A stretch of 64,000 bases of DNA, taken from assembly GCF_000452705.1 (NCBI RefSeq), contig NZ_CP007014.1:1984001-2048000 (forward strand). Direction: 5' to 3'. How positions within the stretch are numbered: the first letter of the stretch is position 1; each line of letters opens with the position of its first letter. This DNA comes from Pseudomonas syringae CC1557. Lineage in GTDB: Bacteria; Pseudomonadota; Gammaproteobacteria; Pseudomonadales; Pseudomonadaceae. The position numbers and the translations under genes were made by a program. The notes beneath the pieces were generated by a model, which saw only the letters and a list, made by a program, of their open reading frames with translations, had not been told where the DNA came from and made no database searches. Of this stretch, positions 60,068 through 64,000 are shown piece after piece.

Positions 60068-60355
60068 ATGAGCGAGGCGTTGTCCATCCACCATGATGAA
60101 GCCGGCCACCATTTTGAAATTATTATCGATGGCCATCGTGCCTACCTGACGTACATGGATCTCGGCAAGCAGACCCTGGACTTCTACCGAACGTTTGTAC
60201 CTGACGCCTTGCGGGGTCGTGGAATTGCCGCCGCCCTGACCAAGGAGGCGCTCGATTATGCCGACACCATGGGCTATTCCGTCATCCCGTCGTGTTCTTA
60301 TGTCGAGCGCTACATGGAGCTTCATGACTTGCAGTCCCAGGCTGCCAAGCTTTGA
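60068..60355 (+). CDS. Small GNAT-fold N-acetyltransferase
   Basis: A 95-residue YjdJ-type GNAT protein, with the acetyl-CoA loop in ALRGRGIAAALTKEALDYAD and the core GYSVIPSCSYVERYM. The target is unknown. ATG 60068 has a TAGGAG site five bases before it; the frame opens at 60002 with no site. A palindromic terminator follows. Confidence 0.85.
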   Translation: MSEALSIHHDEAGHHFEIIIDGHRAYLTYMDLGKQTLDFYRTFVPDALRGRGIAAALTKEALDYADTMGYSVIPSCSYVERYMELHDLQSQAAKL

Positions 60356-60402
60356 TTGATCAGTTTCGACGACTGATCGCTCGATAAAAACCGCCAGCAT
60401 GA

Positions 60403-60430
60403 AAAACGCCGAGCATATGCTCGGCGTTTT
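60403..60430. terminator. Bidirectional terminator between GNAT gene and DAHP synthase
   Basis: AAAACGCCGAGCAT and ATGCTCGGCGTTTT form a perfect 14-bp stem with no loop left in the middle, A-run before and T-run after, between convergent genes. Confidence 0.9.
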
Positions 60431-60458
60431 CGTTATTGCACGTTGATCAGTCGGGCAA

Positions 60459-61535
60459 CTATTTGCGCTTGCGCGCCGGCAGTACACCCTTGAGTTTCGC
60501 GTGCATGCTGCGCAGGGTCTTTTCCGTGCTTTCCCAGTCGATGCAGGCGTCGGTAATCGACACCCCGTACTGCAATTCCGACAAGTCCTTCGGAATGGCC
60601 TGACAACCCCAGTTCAGATGGCTCTCGACCATCAAGCCGATGATCGATTCGTTGCCTTCCAGAATCTGGTTGGCGACGTTTTCCATCACCAGCGGTTGCA
60701 GGGCCGGGTCCTTATTGGAGTTGGCGTGGCTGCAATCGACCATGATGTTCGGGCGAATGCCTGATTTGTTCAGGGCCTGCTCGCAGAGGGCAACGCTGAC
60801 CGAGTCGTAGTTGGGCTTGCCATTGCCGCCGCGCAATACCACGTGGCCGTAGGCATTGCCTTTGGTGGTCACGATCGATACGCCGCCTTCCTGGTTGATA
60901 CCCAGGAAACGATGGGGGCTGGAAACCGACTGCAAGGCATTGATCGCAACCGTCAGGCCGCCATCGGTGCCGTTCTTGAAGCCGACCGCCGAAGACAGAC
61001 CGGATGCCATCTCGCGGTGGGTCTGGGATTCGGTGGTGCGTGCGCCGATGGCCGACCAACTGATCAGGTCTTGCAGGTACTGCGGCGAAATCGGGTCCAG
61101 GGCTTCGGTGGCAGTGGGCAGGCCCATTTCCGCCAGATCCAGCAGCAATTGACGACCGATGTGCAGGCCATCCTGGATCTTGAACGAGTCATCCAGATAC
61201 GGATCGTTGATCAGGCCTTTCCAGCCAACCGTGGTCCGTGGCTTTTCGAAATAGACGCGCATGACCAGATAAAGGGTGTCGGACACTTCAGCCGCCAGCG
61301 TTTTAAGACGCTCGGCGTATTCCTTGGCTGCCTTGAGATCATGGATCGAGCAGGGACCGATCACAATGAACAGGCGGTGATCGTTGCCATCAAGAATGTT
61401 GCGGATCACTTCGCGGCCCTGGCTGACGGTGCGCAGGGCAGCATCGGTCAGCGGGATGTCGCGCTTGAGCTGATCCGGCGTGATCAGGGTCTCGTTGGAA
61501 GCAACGTTGAGGTCGTTAATCGGTAAATCAGCCAT
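60459..61535 (-). CDS. DAHP synthase (class I, AroFGH type)
   Basis: 3-deoxy-D-arabino-heptulosonate-7-phosphate synthase, which joins phosphoenolpyruvate and erythrose 4-phosphate as first step of aromatic amino acid synthesis. The product is 358 residues from ATG 61535 (MADLPINDLNVASNETL), or 362 from 61547. Motifs: IGPCSIHD, YFEKPRTTVGWKGL, GARTTESQTHREMASGL, FKNGTDG and DCSHANSNKDP with metal-binding Cys/His. Neither start has a good ribosome site. Which of AroF, AroG or AroH control it obeys cannot be told. Confidence 0.92.
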   Translation of the reverse strand: MADLPINDLNVASNETLITPDQLKRDIPLTDAALRTVSQGREVIRNILDGNDHRLFIVIGPCSIHDLKAAKEYAERLKTLAAEVSDTLYLVMRVYFEKPRTTVGWKGLINDPYLDDSFKIQDGLHIGRQLLLDLAEMGLPTATEALDPISPQYLQDLISWSAIGARTTESQTHREMASGLSSAVGFKNGTDGGLTVAINALQSVSSPHRFLGINQEGGVSIVTTKGNAYGHVVLRGGNGKPNYDSVSVALCEQALNKSGIRPNIMVDCSHANSNKDPALQPLVMENVANQILEGNESIIGLMVESHLNWGCQAIPKDLSELQYGVSITDACIDWESTEKTLRSMHAKLKGVLPARKRK

Positions 61536-61555
61536 CGTGTTACTCATCAGGTCGC

Positions 61556-61594
61556 GGGTACTGGCCGCCTACGGTCCCCCGTGCGGCGGTGCCC
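61556..61594. other. Hairpin in the leader of the DAHP synthase gene
   Basis: GGGTA (61556-61560), CCGCC (61565-61569) and TACGG (61570-61574) pair with CCGTG (61579-61583), GGCGG (61585-61589) and TGCCC (61590-61594). It begins nine bases before the first ATG on the minus strand. No T-run, so it is more like a translation or stability element than an attenuator. Confidence 0.4.
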
Positions 61595-61762
61595 AGCAGG
61601 TTTGAGCGCAGCGGGGAGCCGAACCTTAGCGCGTTATCGCGCTGTTCGACAATAAGTAAACGAGCTGTCGGCTGTCGTACGCATCTGTATTTGCAACACC
61701 ATGCGCTGCGACGGATAGTGTATGCCGTTCCCTGAAACACACAGACAGCCGAGAGAGACGTT

Positions 61763-62719
61763 ATGAGTGTCCATCCAGAGCAGCCGCGAATCGGCATCAT
61801 CGGCACCGGAGCCATTGGCGGTTTTTATGGCCTGATGCTGGCGCGAGCCGGTTTCGACGTGCATTTCCTGCTACGCAGTGAGTTCGATGCAGTGGTGAGC
61901 AACGGGTTGCAGGTCAGCAGTGCAGTGCACGGCGATCTGCACCTCAAGCCCGTAAAGGCCTATTCTTCAGCCGCCGATATGCCAGCGTGCGACTGGTTGC
62001 TGGTGGGCACTAAAAGCACCGGCAATGCGGCGTTGGGGCCGATCATCAGACAAGCGGCCGCGCCGGGTGCCAAGGTGCTGCTGTTGCAGAACGGGCTGGC
62101 GGTAGAGGATGAGTTGCGCGCAGTGCTGCCCGACAGCCTGCATATATTGGGCGGACTGTGCTTTATCTGTGTCCACCGGATCGCTCCCGGCAAGGTTGTG
62201 CACCAGGCGTTTGGCGCGGTCAGCGTGGGTTACCACAGCGGTCCTGCTGCCGACGATGCAGAACGTCTGGCCATTACCGACACCTGTGCGCAGCTGTTCC
62301 GCGCCTCTGACGTCGAAGCGCATGTGATGGAGAATCTGCAACAGGCGCGTTGGCGCAAGCTGGTCTGGAACGTGCCTTACAACGGGCTCGCCGCGTTGTT
62401 GCAGGCGGGCACACGTGCGTTGATGGCCGACCCGGACAGTCGGGTGCTTATCAAGGCTTTGATGGATGAGGTGGTGCAGGGCGCTGAAGCCTGCGGGCAT
62501 GACTTGCCAGCAGGGTTCGCGGAGCAGTTGTTCTCGGTGACCGAGAGCATGCCGGATTACAAACCCAGCATGTACCACGATCTGGCCGGGCACCGCCCGC
62601 TGGAACTGGAGGCTATCTACGCCCGGCCTCTGGCGGCAGCGCTTGCGGCGGGTTTCGACATGGTGCGCGTTCGCACGCTGTATCAGGCGCTGGGATTTAT
62701 CGATCGCAGTAGCCGCTGA
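61763..62719 (+). CDS. Putative 2-dehydropantoate 2-reductase
   Basis: A 318-residue PanE/ApbA-family protein that may reduce ketopantoate to pantoate. N-terminal dinucleotide fold GIIGTGAIGGFYG (about 10-22), VGTKSTGN and LLQNGLAVED, the catalytic-lysine segment RWRKLVWNVPYNGLAALL, and the C-terminal PSMYHDLAGHRPLELEAIY. The last motif is typical, with DLAGHR in place of the more usual D-x-x-x-G-R. Many PanE homologues have other 2-oxoacid substrates. Divergent from the DAHP synthase gene. Confidence 0.85.
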   Translation: MSVHPEQPRIGIIGTGAIGGFYGLMLARAGFDVHFLLRSEFDAVVSNGLQVSSAVHGDLHLKPVKAYSSAADMPACDWLLVGTKSTGNAALGPIIRQAAAPGAKVLLLQNGLAVEDELRAVLPDSLHILGGLCFICVHRIAPGKVVHQAFGAVSVGYHSGPAADDAERLAITDTCAQLFRASDVEAHVMENLQQARWRKLVWNVPYNGLAALLQAGTRALMADPDSRVLIKALMDEVVQGAEACGHDLPAGFAEQLFSVTESMPDYKPSMYHDLAGHRPLELEAIYARPLAAALAAGFDMVRVRTLYQALGFIDRSSR

Positions 62720-62742
62720 GCTGAATGGACGAGGGTGGACTC

Positions 62743-63663
62743 ATGACTGAAAACAACGACCACAAGCTGGTACTGGCTATTTCATCGCGGGCGCTGTTCG
62801 ATCTGCGCGACAGCCACGCGGTGTACATGGCTGATGGCGTCGAGGCCTATCGCAAGTATCAGATCGAGCATGAGGACGAAATTCTCGAGCAGGGCGATGC
62901 TTTTCCGTTGGTGGAAAAACTCCTGAGCCTCAACGCCAGTCTCGGCCAGGCGCGGGTCGAAGTGGTATTGGTCTCGCGTAACAGTGCCGACACCGGATTA
63001 CGGGTGTTCAATTCGATTCAGCATTACGGGCTGGACATCAGCCGCGCTGCGTTCGCAGGCGGGCGCAGTCCGTATCCCTATCTCGCAGCGTTTGGCTGTC
63101 ATTTGTTCCTCTCGACTCATGCGCAAGACGTACGCAGCGCGCTGGATGCCGGATTCGCCGCCGCGACCATTCTGTCGGGTGGTGCGCGACGTGCGGCCAG
63201 CGCCGAATTGCGCATCGCGTTCGATGGTGACGCAGTATTGTTTTCCGATGAGTCGGAGCGGGTTTACCAGGCAGACGGGCTGGCGGCGTTTCAGGCCAGC
63301 GAGCGTGAGTCGGCCCGAGAGCCACTGCGCGGTGGCCCTTTCAAGCCGTTTCTGGCTGCCCTGAATCTGCTGCAGCGCGAATTTCCCGAGACCAGTTGCC
63401 CGATCCGTACTGCGCTGGTCACTGCACGCTCGGCGCCTGCCCATGAACGGGTGATCCGTACGCTGCGCGAATGGGATATCCGTCTGGACGAGTCACTGTT
63501 TCTGGGTGGGCTGCAGAAGTCAGCGTTTCTGGAAGCGTTCGCCGCCGATGTTTTTTTCGATGATCAGCCCGGCCACTGCGAAAAGGCGCGTGAAGTCGTC
63601 GCAACCGGGCATGTGCCACACGGCATCAGTAACGAACTCCGGCCGGATGCAGGCGAGCGTTGA
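62743..63663 (+). CDS. 5'-nucleotidase (cN-I family)
   Basis: A 306-residue protein of the cytosolic 5'-nucleotidase I family. Blocks: KLVLAISSRALFDL (nucleophile-loop position, but without the DxDxT of most HAD enzymes), VVLVSRNSADTGLRVFNS, FAGGRSPYPYLAAFGCHLFLS, and VFFDDQPGHCEKA near the end. Expected to remove phosphate from nucleoside monophosphates. ATG 62743 has a GAGGGTGG site; ATG 62725 would add six residues. Confidence 0.85.
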   Translation: MTENNDHKLVLAISSRALFDLRDSHAVYMADGVEAYRKYQIEHEDEILEQGDAFPLVEKLLSLNASLGQARVEVVLVSRNSADTGLRVFNSIQHYGLDISRAAFAGGRSPYPYLAAFGCHLFLSTHAQDVRSALDAGFAAATILSGGARRAASAELRIAFDGDAVLFSDESERVYQADGLAAFQASERESAREPLRGGPFKPFLAALNLLQREFPETSCPIRTALVTARSAPAHERVIRTLREWDIRLDESLFLGGLQKSAFLEAFAADVFFDDQPGHCEKAREVVATGHVPHGISNELRPDAGER

Positions 63664-63749
63664 AGAGCCTTCGCATCTATGCCATCGCAGCGTCAGATGC
63701 ACTGCTAAGCTGACTCGATCTCCGCCATTCCGGTTGTCCGGGGGGTTGT

Positions 63750-64000
63750 ATGGTTCGAACGATGTTGTATGCCACAGACCTCGGTCTTTACGCGCCTTAT
63801 GCAACGCAGCATGCGCTGGCGCTCGCTCGAACGTTCAACGCCGGACTTTACGTGATCCATGTTGTGGAACCCATGGGACTGTTTGCCGAATCGGTGCTCC
63901 AGAGCTACCTGGGCGAAGATGTGCTACAGGAGCTGCACAGTCAGGGCGTGAATACTTTCATGGATGCAATAGAACAGCGGATCCTCGACGGGTTTCGTGA
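63750..64000 (+). CDS. Universal stress protein UspA family (5' part)
   Basis: The frame runs off the window end. Its first 83 residues (MVRTMLYATDLGLYAPYATQ, ALALARTFNAGLYVIHVVEP) are the UspA fold: first strand with TDLG, helix, second strand with VIHVVEP. A GGGGGG tract precedes the ATG as ribosome site. ATP-binding motif would be beyond the window. The gene continues at its 3' side. Confidence 0.85.
   Translation, partial: MVRTMLYATDLGLYAPYATQHALALARTFNAGLYVIHVVEPMGLFAESVLQSYLGEDVLQELHSQGVNTFMDAIEQRILDGFR

Overview
The window reads as chromosomal DNA of a Pseudomonas, most likely the P. syringae group. Several things point there: the order gltA / sdhCDAB / sucAB-lpd-sucCD / brnQ / htpG / fabA-fabB / gpsA and, further on, kdpFABCDE, moxR-DUF58-tgpA, the tesA/ABC pair and oprI follows my memory of the P. 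aeruginosa PA1580-PA1637 and PA2843-PA2875 blocks; the major lipoprotein is OprI; and several intergenic gaps carry the palindromic, DUF1534-encoding repeats that I know from P. syringae. Species-level assignment is inference.

Region 1 (1-13.2 kb) is the TCA-cycle block. gltA is read leftwards and sdhCDAB rightwards from a shared divergent promoter region with two recognisable sigma70 promoters. sdhCDAB is followed by a probable terminator, then sucAB, lpd and sucCD, closed by a strong terminator. Together these give citrate synthase, succinate dehydrogenase (complex II), the 2-oxoglutarate dehydrogenase complex with its E3, and succinyl-CoA synthetase.

Region 2 (13.2-28.9 kb) holds housekeeping and envelope genes: a branched-chain amino acid carrier, a small lipoprotein, htpG behind a good RpoH promoter, a dienelactone-hydrolase-like protein, fabA-fabB with a candidate FabR/DesT-type operator, a hybrid sensor kinase of the PA1611 type, gpsA, sixA, a hotdog thioesterase, two overlapping alpha/beta hydrolases, a DUF4892 protein and an AI-2E-family permease.

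Region 3 (28.9-32.3 kb) is the accessory, decaying part: an EF-hand gene killed by one amber codon just downstream of a two-component system whose sensor has a tiny Pro/His/Asp-rich periplasmic loop, then a remnant made of an RHS fragment joined to the C-terminal part of a fimbrial subunit, then a free-standing LuxR-type DNA-binding domain.

Region 4 (32.3-40.8 kb) is the complete high-affinity potassium system kdpFABC with kdpDE. Region 5 (40.8-53.1 kb) starts at a repeat and carries the MoxR ATPase / DUF58 / TgpA transglutaminase operon, a CHAD protein, an acyl-CoA thioesterase, a chemoreceptor, tatD, an MltF-like transglycosylase, DoxX and greB. Region 6 (53.2-59.3 kb) is a 5.5-kb segment (FtsX-like ABC exporter, tesA, L,D-transpeptidase) bounded by two inverted copies of a ~230-250 bp repeat. 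Region 7 (59.3-64 kb) holds oprI, a small GNAT, DAHP synthase, a PanE-like reductase, a 5'-nucleotidase and a truncated universal stress protein.

I found no CRISPR array, tRNA, rRNA, prophage or intact insertion sequence. I see no convincing new multi-gene system; the best leads are the inverted repeat pair, the decayed EF-hand gene beside its two-component system, the RHS/fimbrial junction with the neighbouring LuxR domain, and the A7 tract at the sdhC start.
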